64,000 nucleotides of DNA from Sphingomonas bisphenolicum (GTDB lineage Bacteria > Pseudomonadota > Alphaproteobacteria > Sphingomonadales > Sphingomonadaceae), in assembly GCF_024349785.1 (NCBI RefSeq), contig NZ_AP018817.1, forward strand, positions 3,193,501-3,257,500. The letters are read 5' to 3'. A program made the translations under genes and the position numbers. This document shows, piece by piece, positions 42,902 to 52,021 of the stretch; positions within the stretch are counted from its first letter, which is position 1; each line of letters starts with the position of its first letter. The notes beneath the pieces are model-generated. The model was not told the DNA's origin. It did no database searches and saw only the letters and a program-made list of their open reading frames with translations.

Positions 42902-43282
42902 TCACCCGATCCGATGGAGCCCGCACAGCTTGTTGCCCGCCGGATCGCGCAGATAGGCGAGATACAGCTTGCCGAAGCCGCCTTCGCGCACGCCGGGCGG
43001 ATCTTCGCAGGTTGCGCCGCCCGCTGCCACGCCTGCTGCGTGCCAAGCGTCCGCCTGTTCGGGCGAGGCCATGGTGAAACCGATAGTCCCGCCATTCGCA
43101 TGACAGGCCGACGCACCGTCGATCGGCTTGGTCACCAGAAACAAGGCATTGTCATGCATATAGATGACACGCCCCATTTCGTCGTAAAAGCCGGGTTTCG
43201 CACCCAGCGCACCGAATGTCGCGTCGTAAAAGGACCTGGACGCCTCCATATCGTTGGCACCCACCATGATGTGGCTGAACAT
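42902..43282 (-). CDS. VOC family (glyoxalase-like) protein
   Basis: 126 residues from the ATG at 43282. The fold is a VOC domain: MFSHIMVGANDMEASRSFYD at the start, then GGTIGFTMASPEQADAWHAA, ending FGKLYLAYLRDPAGNKLCGL, which carries the second VOC strand and D-P-x-G-N loop. VOC proteins are metal-dependent lyases, dioxygenases or resistance proteins; here the metal ligands include the His in FSHI. The substrate is unknown. Several ATG codons stack at the start (43288-43280). Confidence 0.85.
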   Translation of the reverse strand: MFSHIMVGANDMEASRSFYDATFGALGAKPGFYDEMGRVIYMHDNALFLVTKPIDGASACHANGGTIGFTMASPEQADAWHAAGVAAGGATCEDPPGVREGGFGKLYLAYLRDPAGNKLCGLHRIG

Positions 43283-43706
43283 CATCATCTCCAATTATGC
43301 AGAACCACAGGGTGCATGGACGCAACATGGCCGCGCCCATAGACGTGGCACAGGCGCTCAATCCAGACAATGACCCCGACGAAAGCGCGGTCAGGCGGGA
43401 AATCCCGCCGCAGGAATCAGAAGATCGTGCTGTAGAGGAACCAGCCCACGATCAGCAGGCTCGACACGATGCAAATACGATCACCAAAGACGTCGATACG
43501 AGACATCAGAAAAACATCCTTCCACATGCAGCGCTCTACGTCGCCTCTGAGAAAAGATTACATCAGTTTTCACCGTATCGGAATAGCAAAGTTGCGACCA
43601 ATCGCCTTATTGAGACGCTGAACCGATGTTCAGCACCTCTTGAAAGCGATTTGGGCCAGCCCACCCCTTCTGGCAGACAGGCTGGCGTCGCTTTAACGGC
43701 CGTTAT
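43283..43706. other. Gap with one possible 29-residue membrane peptide
   Basis: 424 bp with no recognised gene except a candidate minus-strand peptide at 43417-43506 (separate entry). Nothing else in this stretch has coding composition or a usable start signal. No RNA gene is recognised. Confidence 0.4.
43417..43506 (-). CDS. Candidate small membrane peptide, 29 residues
   Basis: From an ATG at 43506 the frame reads MSRIDVFGDRICIVSSLLIV then GWFLYSTIF. A single hydrophobic helix spans residues ~11-28. GGAAGG lies about ten bases before the ATG. Size and composition fit a small single-span membrane protein. It may equally be chance. Confidence 0.3.
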   Translation of the reverse strand: MSRIDVFGDRICIVSSLLIVGWFLYSTIF

Positions 43707-43937
43707 TTATCGGAAATCCGGGCCGCGATGTTGCAGAAAGGACCGAGTCGCTTCTTCCGGCCCGCGATAGGCTTCCTGAAACTCGGCGCTCCAATATTTC
43801 AGATCTTCCAAATCGATTCGCGCGCCGGATACGGCGCACAGCACGAACTGCCCCGGTTGCACGATATCGAAATGCGGCGTGTCATAGTGCAGCACCGCCA
43901 GACCCTGAATGCCCCCGATCATCGCCGACGCCGTCAA
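43707..43937 (-). CDS. DUF2093 domain protein
   Basis: 76 residues. The core (LHYDTPHFDIVQPGQFVLCA, then DLKYWSAEFQEAYRGPEEAT) matches DUF2093, a short alphaproteobacterial domain of unknown function. Its ATG at 43937 overlaps the stop of the nitronate-monooxygenase-like gene by ATGA, so it is translated with it. Confidence 0.8.
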   Translation of the reverse strand: MTASAMIGGIQGLAVLHYDTPHFDIVQPGQFVLCAVSGARIDLEDLKYWSAEFQEAYRGPEEATRSFLQHRGPDFR

Positions 43938-45343
43938 TCGCCGGTCAGGATACGGTCGACCAGTTGTTTCACGGTCGGCACGAACCCGTTGGAGTAGAAG
44001 GGATCCTGCTTGAATTTATAGGCACCGTGGCCCGCGAACAGCAGATTCTGGTCGAGGTCGCCGCCATGCACCGCCTCCTGCAATGCCTTTTGGATGCAGA
44101 AGCTGCGCGGATCGGCCAGGCGACCGGTCGAATTGGTCTCGCTGTCCATCCAGGACGAGAAGGAACATTGGCTGAGGCAGCCCATGCAGTCCGTCTGATC
44201 CTTGCGGATGACGCCCTTTTCCTCTTCGCCGACGAAAACCAGCGTATTGTCCGGCGTCTTGAGCGCAGCGGTGAAGCCCTGCCCTACCCATTCGCGCGCA
44301 CGGGTCAGATCGCCCAGCGTAACCCAGAAATTCTTGCCCTTCACGCCCACGTCGAGCTGGTGGGTATGGTCGCCGGCCTGTTCGGTGCTAAACGGAATCT
44401 GCCGTTCCGAGCGCGCCTCCAGACTGCGCAGGAAGGGATTGCGGACCGCCGAACTGTAGAAGCCGGTCGGCGAGAATTTGTGCAGCAGGATGTCACCGGG
44501 ATTGAGCTGGGTCAGCCGCTCCTTCCACAACTGTGGGATCGGGCTTTCCTGCGTCAGCAGCGGACGGGTGCCGAACTGGAAGGCGATCGCGCCCAGTTCG
44601 GGGTTGTCGATCCAGTCGTTCCAGTCCTTGAGCGCCCAGACGCCGCCCGCCATCACGATCGGCACCTCGTCGGAAATGCCGCCTTCGCGCATCGTGTCGC
44701 GCAGCGCCTTGACGCGGGGGTAGGGGTCCTGCGGCACCTTGGGATCTTCGGCGTTGGACAGGCCGTTATGGCCACCCGCCAGCCAGGGATCTTCATAGAC
44801 CACTGCCGCCAGCCATTCCGACGCCTTGGAATAGGCACGTTTCCACAGCGCGCGGAAGGCGCGGCCGGAAGACACGATCGGCAGATAGCTGACATTGTAG
44901 GAGGCCGCGATCTCGGACAGCTTATAGGGCATGCCCGCGCCGCAGGTGACGCCCGCCACCATGCCCTTGGTCTTTTCCAGTACGCCGTGCAGCACGCGCT
45001 GCGCGCCGCCCATTTCCCACAGCACGTTGATGTTGATCGCGCCCTTGCCGCCGGCGATCTCATAGGCGCGCTTCACCTGCTCGACCGCGCCGTCGATGGC
45101 ATAGGCGACCAGCTCCTCGTGACGATCGCGACGGGTACGGCCATGGTAGATCTGAGGGATGACGTTGCCGAAACTGTCATAGCTGTCGGCGTTCACCGCC
45201 GACACCGTGCCGATGCCGCCCGCAGCCGCCCACGCGCCGGAACTGGCGTGGTTGGACACGGCAACGCCCTTGCCGCCTTCGACCAGCGGCCAGACTTCAC
45301 GGCCACCATAGACGATGGGCTTCAACCCCTTGAACAACGACAT
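43934..45343 (-). CDS. Nitronate monooxygenase-like FMN protein with C-terminal Cys cluster
   Basis: 469 residues from ATG 45343. The barrel of the nitronate monooxygenase/2-nitropropane dioxygenase family is seen: VAVSNHASSGAWAAAGGIGT, ININVLWEMGG, then a substrate-binding region. The C-terminal ~90 residues carry CMGCLSQCSFSSWM, a Cys-rich cluster that could bind a Fe-S centre or metal, which is not part of a standard nitronate monooxygenase. The family oxidises nitroalkanes or acts as an enoyl-ACP reductase-like FMN enzyme. It overlaps the DUF2093 gene by ATGA. Confidence 0.75.
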   Translation of the reverse strand: MSLFKGLKPIVYGGREVWPLVEGGKGVAVSNHASSGAWAAAGGIGTVSAVNADSYDSFGNVIPQIYHGRTRRDRHEELVAYAIDGAVEQVKRAYEIAGGKGAININVLWEMGGAQRVLHGVLEKTKGMVAGVTCGAGMPYKLSEIAASYNVSYLPIVSSGRAFRALWKRAYSKASEWLAAVVYEDPWLAGGHNGLSNAEDPKVPQDPYPRVKALRDTMREGGISDEVPIVMAGGVWALKDWNDWIDNPELGAIAFQFGTRPLLTQESPIPQLWKERLTQLNPGDILLHKFSPTGFYSSAVRNPFLRSLEARSERQIPFSTEQAGDHTHQLDVGVKGKNFWVTLGDLTRAREWVGQGFTAALKTPDNTLVFVGEEEKGVIRKDQTDCMGCLSQCSFSSWMDSETNSTGRLADPRSFCIQKALQEAVHGGDLDQNLLFAGHGAYKFKQDPFYSNGFVPTVKQLVDRILTGD

Positions 45344-45428
45344 CTCCCGCAAAAACCGCCCGGCCCCCTCGACCGGGTAAAAGCGACCCTATAGCAGCTT
45401 TGGCTGTCTATGACGAATTTGGCGCGCC

Positions 45429-46574
45429 CTAGCGCAAAATCATGGGGCTGGCCAGTGCCTCGCCATATAGGCGCGCATAAGCATTCACCATGTCGGCTTC
45501 GGCATAGTCGCGCGTTGCGCGGCCTCGGTTGGCGGCTCCCAGTCGGGCCCGCAGTTCGGCGTCGCCAGCCAGCGTTTCCAGCGCATCTGCCATCCTCTGC
45601 TCGTCAGACACGACGAACGGCCGGTTTTCCGGGGCGACCATGTTGGCGACATCGCCGACATCCATGGACGCCGCGGGCACGCCGGCCGCCATCGCTTCTA
45701 CTAGCGATATCGGAAACTGTTCGCTGTCGGAAGACAGGGCGAAAATGTCGAACAGGCCGACGAAGCGCCAAGGACGGTCCATGAAACCAGCCATATGGAT
45801 ATCGTCCAGGCCAAGGGCGGCGGCCTGCGCCAGGATCGCCTCGCGCTCCGGCCCCTCGCCCACTACCACCAGTTGCAGCCTATCCTTGTGCGCCGCGACG
45901 GCGCGTACGAGGCGGGGGATATTCTTGACCGGCCGAAGCCCTGCCAGCGTGCCGACCAGCAGCTTGCCGGGCGTGCGGACCAGGCCAGGAATGGCGTCCT
46001 TAGCTGGCGGCGTGGCATAACGAACGACGTCGATGCCGTTGCGGATCAGATGGACCTTGCCTGCCGGCTGCTTCCACACCGATCGCGCGATGGTTTCGAG
46101 CCGGACCGAGGGCACCACCATGCCGTGCGCGCGTTGCAGCCCGACCCGACGGAACAGGTTGCGCTTGGTCTTCAACCGCTCGGCCTCGTCCGCGTTGAAC
46201 CCGTCCTCGTGATGGATCAGCGGCGGCAGGCCGGCCGATGCGCCCGCCAGCCGATGCGCCATGACCGCATCCATCGATCCCCAATTATAGGTCAGGATCA
46301 GGTCGAACCGCCTGAGGAAGGCTGTGATGACCTTGTAACGCGCCAGCCCCGGCTTGCCCGCAAAAGACGGCCCATCGGGAAATTCGACGTCGATCGCAGG
46401 ATGGATCGCGTCCCGCGCGCTCATGGCCGCGGGATCGGCGCTGACGATGCTGTGCCGCGCCTTGTCGCCCCAGATATTCATCAGCCGCACGGCGCGCGCT
46501 TCCTTGCCGCCCAGAGTGAAACTGCCGTGGACGTGGAGGATATGCGGCCTATTCTTGCCCGAAATATCAACCAT
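45429..46574 (-). CDS. Family 4 glycosyltransferase
   Basis: 381 residues from ATG 46574. It has the GT-B architecture: an N-terminal domain (PHILHVHGSFTLGGKEARAV) with a LTLGGKE-type glycine loop, and a C-terminal donor-binding domain with VGEGPEREAILAQAAALGLD and FALSSDSEQFPISLVEAMAA, where SEQFPISLVEAMAAG is the EX7E motif of GT4. It transfers a sugar from a nucleotide donor. The hydrolase stop upstream overlaps by eight bases. The neighbouring hydrolase suggests a polysaccharide or glycolipid role, which is inference. Confidence 0.85.
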   Translation of the reverse strand: MVDISGKNRPHILHVHGSFTLGGKEARAVRLMNIWGDKARHSIVSADPAAMSARDAIHPAIDVEFPDGPSFAGKPGLARYKVITAFLRRFDLILTYNWGSMDAVMAHRLAGASAGLPPLIHHEDGFNADEAERLKTKRNLFRRVGLQRAHGMVVPSVRLETIARSVWKQPAGKVHLIRNGIDVVRYATPPAKDAIPGLVRTPGKLLVGTLAGLRPVKNIPRLVRAVAAHKDRLQLVVVGEGPEREAILAQAAALGLDDIHMAGFMDRPWRFVGLFDIFALSSDSEQFPISLVEAMAAGVPAASMDVGDVANMVAPENRPFVVSDEQRMADALETLAGDAELRARLGAANRGRATRDYAEADMVNAYARLYGEALASPMILR

Positions 46575-47436
46575 GCAGGACGCGGTCCAACAACCGGTCG
46601 ATCGCGGCGACGCTTTCCGGCTCGTCCAGCCCCGGCGCATGGCCGACGTCAGGAACGGTCGTCAGTTCGGCACTGTCGCCGATCCCCTCCACCATGCGCT
46701 GCGCCGTGGCGGCGGACAGCAGGTCGGATCGCTCGCCCCGCAGCAACAGCGTCGGAATGCCGCGGAAAGCCTGCATCACGGGCCACATGTCGACGCCGGC
46801 CTCGCTGCCCATGGCGCGGATCGGTTCGGCGATCTTCATATCATAGTCCAGCACGACGCGCCCGCCGCTGTTCAGTCGATAGAGGCGCTTGGCCATGGCC
46901 AGCCATTGTTCCAGGTCATAGCCGGGATAGACGTCGCCATTGGCCTCGGCCAGGGCGCGGGCGGCATGGACCCAGGTCGGGTGCGACTGGCCCACGCCGA
47001 CATAGGATCGGATGCGCGCCAGCCCGCCTTCGTCCAATACCGGCCCAACGTCGTTGAGCAACGCGCCCGCCAGCCATTCCTTGTGGGTTGCGGCGATCAA
47101 CATGGTGATGACGCCGCCCAGCGACGTGCCGACCGCAACGAAGCGGGTGATGGCGAGATCGGCCAGCAAGCGGCTGATATCCTGCAAATAGGTTAGCGGG
47201 ACATAGGTCATCGCGTCCTTGGCATAGGCGCTTTCGGCGCGGCCGCGCATGTCCGGGCAGATCAGCCGCCACTCGCCCGCCAGCCGACCGGCCAGCGGTT
47301 CGAAATCGCGGGCGTTGCGGGTCAGCCCCGGCAGGCAGAGCAAGGGCGGGCGGCCGTCATCGCCTCCCGCATAATCCCGATAATGGAGCCGCAGCCCATC
47401 GGGTGACCACCAATATCCATCGCTGTAGCCGCTCAA
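46567..47436 (-). CDS. Alpha/beta hydrolase
   Basis: 289 residues from a TTG at 47436 with AAGGA a few bases upstream; longer starts run into the divergent selO gene. The nucleophile elbow is VGTSLGGVIT (~112), the acid is in the DYDM-type segment, and the histidine is in VPDVGHAPGLDEPE (~270). Family substrates are diverse (esters, epoxides, haloalkanes). It overlaps the glycosyltransferase by eight bases. The start is uncertain. Confidence 0.82.
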   Translation of the reverse strand: MSGYSDGYWWSPDGLRLHYRDYAGGDDGRPPLLCLPGLTRNARDFEPLAGRLAGEWRLICPDMRGRAESAYAKDAMTYVPLTYLQDISRLLADLAITRFVAVGTSLGGVITMLIAATHKEWLAGALLNDVGPVLDEGGLARIRSYVGVGQSHPTWVHAARALAEANGDVYPGYDLEQWLAMAKRLYRLNSGGRVVLDYDMKIAEPIRAMGSEAGVDMWPVMQAFRGIPTLLLRGERSDLLSAATAQRMVEGIGDSAELTTVPDVGHAPGLDEPESVAAIDRLLDRVLHG

Positions 47437-47473
47437 GCTTGATCCTTCTGGTGACCTTCCCCCATATCGCCTT

Positions 47474-48859
47474 ATGAACCAGACGCCGCAAGCCGCCATT
47501 TATCGCCCCGCCTCTGAAATCGACGCGCTGATGCCCGACATCGCCGCCCCGGTCGCGGCGGCGGACTTTCCGCAGACGATCCTGCGCTACCGCAACGACC
47601 GCGCCGCCGCCTCGGTGGGGCTGGACGAGTTGAGCGACGCGCAATGGATCGCACATTTCGGCCGTTTTGAGCCGCTGGAGGGCAGCCTGCCCCAGCCGCT
47701 GGCCCTGCGCTATCATGGCCATCAGTTCCGCCATTATAACCCCGATATCGGTGATGGCCGTGGTTTCCTGTTCACCCAGTTGCGCGACGATGCCGGCCGT
47801 TTGCTGGACCTGGGCACCAAGGGGACGGGCCAGACCCCCTATAGCCGCTTCGGCGACGGCCGGTTGACGCTGAAGGGCGGCGTGCGCGAGATATTGGCGA
47901 CCGAGATGCTGGAAGCCCTGGGCGTCAACACGTCCAAGACCTTTTCCATCATCGAGACGGGCGAGGCACTGGAGCGCAACGACGAACCGTCCCCTACCCG
48001 CGGCGCGGCTATGGTGCGCCTGAGCCATTCGCATATTCGCATCGGGTCGTTCCAGCGCGCGGCCTTTCATGACGACAAGGCGCTGCTGGCGAAGCTGACC
48101 GACTATGCCCTCACCCGCCTCTATGGCGAGACGCCGGGGGACAATCCATCCGCACAATTGCTGGGTCGGGTGGTCGAGCGCACCGCCGACCTCGCCGCCA
48201 GCTACATGGTTGCGGGCTTCGTCCATGGCGTGCTCAACAGCGACAATATCAATGTGACGGGCGAGAGCTTTGACTATGGTCCTTGGCGTTTCACTCCGTT
48301 GTGGGATGCCCATTTCACCGCCGCCTATTTCGACCAGCAGGGACTCTATGCCTTCGGACGGCAGGCCGAAGCGATCCATTGGGATGTGGCGCAACTGGCG
48401 GTATCACTCCGCCCGCTGGTGGAGGCGCCGTCCCTGATCGAACAGCTGGAACGATTCCCGACGCTCTACGGCGATGCTATGCAACGGCGCTTCTGCTGGC
48501 GACTGGGCGTCGAGGGCATCGACCCTGGCGCGATGATCGAGGCGGCGGTGCGCGGCCTGGTGACGAGCGGCACGCCGATCGACCGTTTCTTCCACGACTG
48601 GCGCGGCGGCACAGCCCCCTCCGGCGCGCATTATGACGATGCTGGCTGGGCGCCGTTCCGCGAGGCGATCGCGGGCTTTACCGCTTTGCCCAACGCAAGG
48701 GACCATCCCTATTGGTCGGACGAAGCGCCCTGCTCCATGCATATAGATGAGGTGGAGTCTATCTGGAGTGCCATCGACACGGATGACGACTGGACACCGC
48801 TTCATAACAAAGTCGCCGCGATCAGGCGGATGGGCGACGCTCATCGCATCGCACGATGA
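47474..48859 (+). CDS. selO: SelO protein adenylyltransferase (YdiU/UPF0061)
   Basis: 461 residues. The pseudokinase fold of SelO is present: HGHQFRHYNPDIGDGRGFLF (inverted ATP site), TKGTGQTPYSRFGDGRLTLK with the lysine, and GVLNSDNINVTGESFDYGPW, the catalytic region with N and D. SelO transfers AMP from ATP to Ser/Thr/Tyr on target proteins and is used in redox stress. It is divergent from the hydrolase with 37 bp between starts. It does not end in a selenocysteine. Confidence 0.92.
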   Translation: MNQTPQAAIYRPASEIDALMPDIAAPVAAADFPQTILRYRNDRAAASVGLDELSDAQWIAHFGRFEPLEGSLPQPLALRYHGHQFRHYNPDIGDGRGFLFTQLRDDAGRLLDLGTKGTGQTPYSRFGDGRLTLKGGVREILATEMLEALGVNTSKTFSIIETGEALERNDEPSPTRGAAMVRLSHSHIRIGSFQRAAFHDDKALLAKLTDYALTRLYGETPGDNPSAQLLGRVVERTADLAASYMVAGFVHGVLNSDNINVTGESFDYGPWRFTPLWDAHFTAAYFDQQGLYAFGRQAEAIHWDVAQLAVSLRPLVEAPSLIEQLERFPTLYGDAMQRRFCWRLGVEGIDPGAMIEAAVRGLVTSGTPIDRFFHDWRGGTAPSGAHYDDAGWAPFREAIAGFTALPNARDHPYWSDEAPCSMHIDEVESIWSAIDTDDDWTPLHNKVAAIRRMGDAHRIAR

Positions 48860-48956
48860 CAGATAATGACAAATGCTGAATTGAAGGAACAATATTAACA
48901 AGAGGAAGATTATCGGAGGTTAAGCATTCTGCGATCCTGCAACCTGTGGCGGCATT

Positions 48957-49334
48957 ATGATCGAGCGCGACTTGACTGATCCGGACGGCATCATAACCGT
49001 CCGGTCTTCGGGGCATTGGACAAAGGCAGAGCTGGATGCGCATTTTCGAGCGATGCGTGAGATCGTCGCGCAAAAAAGACGAAACGGCGAACCTGTGCGG
49101 GTCCTTTCGGACCTGAGCACCGCCGACGAGCAGGATATGGGCATAGACGACTATGTTCTGACCGAATGCCATCGCACCTATCAACCTGGCGACCGGGTGG
49201 CGATCCTGACCCCTGACAAACAGAGCAAACAGCGCTTGCGCGCGAAGCTGCACGGATCGGAAGTGGGCGCATTCAGCTCGCGACTGCCGGCAGAGATGTG
49301 GCTGATGGCCGCAGACCTGCCACCGCCACAATAG
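48957..49334 (+). CDS. Small STAS/SpoIIAA-like protein, function unknown
   Basis: 125 residues, all alpha/beta (GIITVRSSGHWTKAELDAHF, then RVLSDLSTADEQDMGIDDYV, RVAILTPDKQSKQRLRAKLH). The strand-helix order resembles SpoIIAA/STAS-like domains, so a protein-binding role is plausible. It follows selO by 97 bp and precedes the second AstD. No catalytic motif is visible. Confidence 0.55.
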   Translation: MIERDLTDPDGIITVRSSGHWTKAELDAHFRAMREIVAQKRRNGEPVRVLSDLSTADEQDMGIDDYVLTECHRTYQPGDRVAILTPDKQSKQRLRAKLHGSEVGAFSSRLPAEMWLMAADLPPPQ

Positions 49335-49405
49335 ATTGACGTCGCGCCTGCCTCCTCGCCTTCGCCCTATTTTCCTTAACCTTTTTCAGCCATATATCGC
49401 GTCAA

Positions 49406-50839
49406 ATGGTCGCGCCGCTTACATCCCATGAACCCGCCACCGGCGTCCTGCTCTGGCAAGGCGAGACGGGCGATGTCGACGCGGAAGTCGCCCGCGCCCG
49501 CGCCGCCTGGCCCAAATGGGCGGCGCAGCCCATCGCCTATCGCATCGAAACGCTGCGCCGCTTCGTCAACGTCGTGCGTCGGCAGGAAGATGCGCTCGCC
49601 GATCTCATCGCGCGCGAAACCGGCAAGCCGCTATGGGACGCCCGCAACGAAGTGCATGCGGTGATGGGCAAGGTCGATGTCAGCGTCGCCGCCTATTCCG
49701 AACGCACCGGCCAGCGCCGGCTGGAAGCGGCGCTGGGCGCGCGCCAGTCGGTGCGGCACAAGCCCCATGGCGTCATGGCGGTGCTTGGTCCCTATAATTT
49801 CCCCGCACACCTTCCCAATGGGCATATCATCCCCGCGCTGCTGGCGGGCAACGCCGTGGTGTTCAAGCCGTCGGAAAAGACGCCTGCCGTGGGCGAAATG
49901 CTGGTGAAGCTCTATCAGGAAGCCGGCGTACCGGTGGATGCGATCCGACTGCTGCTCGGCGGCCCGGATGCGGGCAAGGCGCTGGCTGCCCACCCCGATG
50001 TCGGCGGCATCCTCTTCACGGGATCGGCCCAGACCGGTATCGCGATCAACCGGCAATATGCCGCGCAGCCGTCCAAGATACTGGCGCTGGAAATGGGCGG
50101 CAATAACCCGATCATCGTATGGGACACGCCCGAAATCAACGCCGCAGCGACGCTGGTGGTCCAGTCGGCTTTTATGAGCAGCGGTCAGCGCTGCACCGCC
50201 GCCAGCCGCCTGATCGTACGCGACGGCATCGCGGATCGGCTGATCGCGGAGATCAAGAAACTGGCCGACCGGCTGATCGTGGACCATCCCCATGCCAATC
50301 CTACCCCCTATATGGGTCCGGTGATCGACAACCCTACCGCCGACGGACTGACCGAAAGCTTCCTCTTTCTGATGAGCAATGGCGGCAGGCCGATCAAGCA
50401 TATGGTCCGGCCCCACAAGGGCCTGCCCTTCCTCAGCCCCGCAATCATCGACGTCACCGCAATGAAGGAACGGCCCGATGTCGAACTGTTCGGCCCGCTG
50501 CTGCAGGTCATCCGCGTCGCGGACTTCGGCGACGCGATCGCGGAAGCGAACAATACCCGCTATGGCCTCTCCGCCTCGCTCATCGGTGGATCGCCCGAGC
50601 AATATAATCAGTTCTGGGCCAATGTCCGCGCCGGCGTGGTCAACTGGAACCGGCCAACCAATGGCGCTTCCTCTTCTGCACCTTTCGGTGGCACCGGCAT
50701 TTCGGGCAATCACCGCCCCAGCGCTTATTATGCCGCCGATTATTGTGCCTATCCGGTGGTGTCGGCAGAAATCGAAACACCCCGCGCCTCAATCGGCGTC
50801 GGCCTGAAGGACATCGACGTCAGCGTGATGGGCGATTGA
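49406..50839 (+). CDS. astD: AstD-like succinylglutamate-semialdehyde dehydrogenase (copy 2)
   Basis: 477 residues. Same motif set as copy 1: GVMAVLGPYNFPAHLPNGHI, LALEMGGNNPIIVWDTPEIN and SSGQRCTAASRLIVRDGIAD, the catalytic Cys. It is more like classical AstD. Copies 1 and 2 differ in the Cys region (CSCARR versus CTAASR). No astA or astB neighbours are seen. It stands alone between the STAS-like gene and the sulfur operon; a promoter should be in the 98-bp gap after its stop or before 49406. Confidence 0.85.
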   Translation: MVAPLTSHEPATGVLLWQGETGDVDAEVARARAAWPKWAAQPIAYRIETLRRFVNVVRRQEDALADLIARETGKPLWDARNEVHAVMGKVDVSVAAYSERTGQRRLEAALGARQSVRHKPHGVMAVLGPYNFPAHLPNGHIIPALLAGNAVVFKPSEKTPAVGEMLVKLYQEAGVPVDAIRLLLGGPDAGKALAAHPDVGGILFTGSAQTGIAINRQYAAQPSKILALEMGGNNPIIVWDTPEINAAATLVVQSAFMSSGQRCTAASRLIVRDGIADRLIAEIKKLADRLIVDHPHANPTPYMGPVIDNPTADGLTESFLFLMSNGGRPIKHMVRPHKGLPFLSPAIIDVTAMKERPDVELFGPLLQVIRVADFGDAIAEANNTRYGLSASLIGGSPEQYNQFWANVRAGVVNWNRPTNGASSSAPFGGTGISGNHRPSAYYAADYCAYPVVSAEIETPRASIGVGLKDIDVSVMGD

Positions 50840-50936
50840 CGGAGATAGGGGCAAAATATTTCCCCAAAACATTTCCTAGTCCCCGCCATACCCATTCTGA
50901 ATTGAACTTTCGCGGCGCTTTCGCCATCTGACCAGC

Positions 50937-51725
50937 ATGGCTGACAAAGCATCTTCGACAGTCCACCTGGTGGGGGCGGGACCGGGCGATCCGGACCTGC
51001 TGACCATCAAGGCCGCGCGCCTGATCGCGCAGGCCGACGTCATCGTGCATGACGGGCTGGTGTCGGACGACATTCTTGCGCTGGCTTCGCCGGACGCCGA
51101 ACTTATCTCCGTTGCCAAGCAGCGAAGCCGCCATTCGATGCCACAGGACGCGATCAACGCCCTGCTGGTCGATCTGGCGCGTGAAGGCCGTCATGTCGTC
51201 CGCCTGAAGGGCGGCGATCCGTTCATCTTCGGCCGCGGTGGCGAGGAAGTCGACGCCTGCCGTGCGGCGGGCGTGCCGGTCGAAGTCGTGCCCGGCATCA
51301 GTGCCGCGATTGGCAGCGCTGCGATGGCGCAATTGCCTCTGACCCATCGCGATGCGTCCAGCGCCGTCAGCTTCGTCGCAGGCCAGTGCAAGGGACTGAC
51401 GGACCAGGACTGGTCTGGCTTGGCGGGCAAGGGTCGCACGCTCGTCATCTATATGGGCGTCGCAACCGCGGCCGACATCGCCGATAAGCTGATCGCGGAC
51501 GGCGTGTCGCCCGCCATCCCGGTCGCGGTGCTGGAAAATGGTACGCGCGCCGACATGCGGACATTGCGCACGCTGCTCGCCGACCTGGGTGACATGGTGG
51601 CGCGCGAGCAGATCAAAAGCCCGGCCCTGATCGTGGTCGGCGAGGTGGCGGCCCATGCGCTGGCGCAAGATGTGCTGGCAGACTGGACTGTCAAAGGGGA
51701 GACTATTTCGGAGATGCGTTCGTGA
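50937..51725 (+). CDS. cobA: Uroporphyrinogen-III C-methyltransferase (SUMT; siroheme synthesis)
   Basis: 262 residues. SUMT motifs: VHLVGAGPGDPDLLTIKAAR at the N-terminus, VHDGLVSDDIL, and GGDPFIFGRGGEEVDACRAA. It transfers two methyl groups from SAM to uroporphyrinogen III, giving precorrin-2 for siroheme, the prosthetic group of sulfite reductase. It starts a co-directional operon with DUF2849, CysI, DUF934 and CysH, with overlapping or 3-bp joins. The CysG dehydrogenase/ferrochelatase half is not present. Confidence 0.92.
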   Translation: MADKASSTVHLVGAGPGDPDLLTIKAARLIAQADVIVHDGLVSDDILALASPDAELISVAKQRSRHSMPQDAINALLVDLAREGRHVVRLKGGDPFIFGRGGEEVDACRAAGVPVEVVPGISAAIGSAAMAQLPLTHRDASSAVSFVAGQCKGLTDQDWSGLAGKGRTLVIYMGVATAADIADKLIADGVSPAIPVAVLENGTRADMRTLRTLLADLGDMVAREQIKSPALIVVGEVAAHALAQDVLADWTVKGETISEMRS

Positions 51726-52018
51726 AGATATTGACCGGCAACGATCTTGTGAGCGGCGACGTCATCTGGTGGGCGGGCGATGGCTGGTCGCGCCAGGTCT
51801 GCGACAGCGCCGACGTGGGCGAACGCGGCGATGACCTCGCCCGCACCGAGGAAGCCGCGCTGCGCGTGGTCGGCGCCTATGTGATCGACGCGACCGTCAC
51901 CGAAGACGGTGTGCGCCCGGCCCATATCAAGGACCGCATCCGCGCGCTCGGTCCGACGGTGCGCCCCGATCTGACGCTGAAACCAAACGACGCCGATGCC
52001 GGCAACTGGGTGATCTGA
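51722..52018 (+). CDS. DUF2849 domain protein in sulfite-reduction operon
   Basis: 98 residues, small and beta-rich (GNDLVSGDVIWWAGDGWSRQ, then AALRVVGAYVIDATVTEDGV). It overlaps the SUMT stop by four bases and is followed by CysI after 3 bp. DUF2849 proteins are found in the same position in other alphaproteobacterial cys operons and probably help sulfite reduction, but their role is unproven. Confidence 0.82.
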   Translation: MKILTGNDLVSGDVIWWAGDGWSRQVCDSADVGERGDDLARTEEAALRVVGAYVIDATVTEDGVRPAHIKDRIRALGPTVRPDLTLKPNDADAGNWVI

Positions 52019-52021
52019 ACC

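Noticed and set aside
43964..45394. 476-codon plus-strand frame opposite the nitronate-monooxygenase-like gene
   Set aside because: Antisense shadow: the minus strand has clear family motifs and an ATGA-coupled partner.
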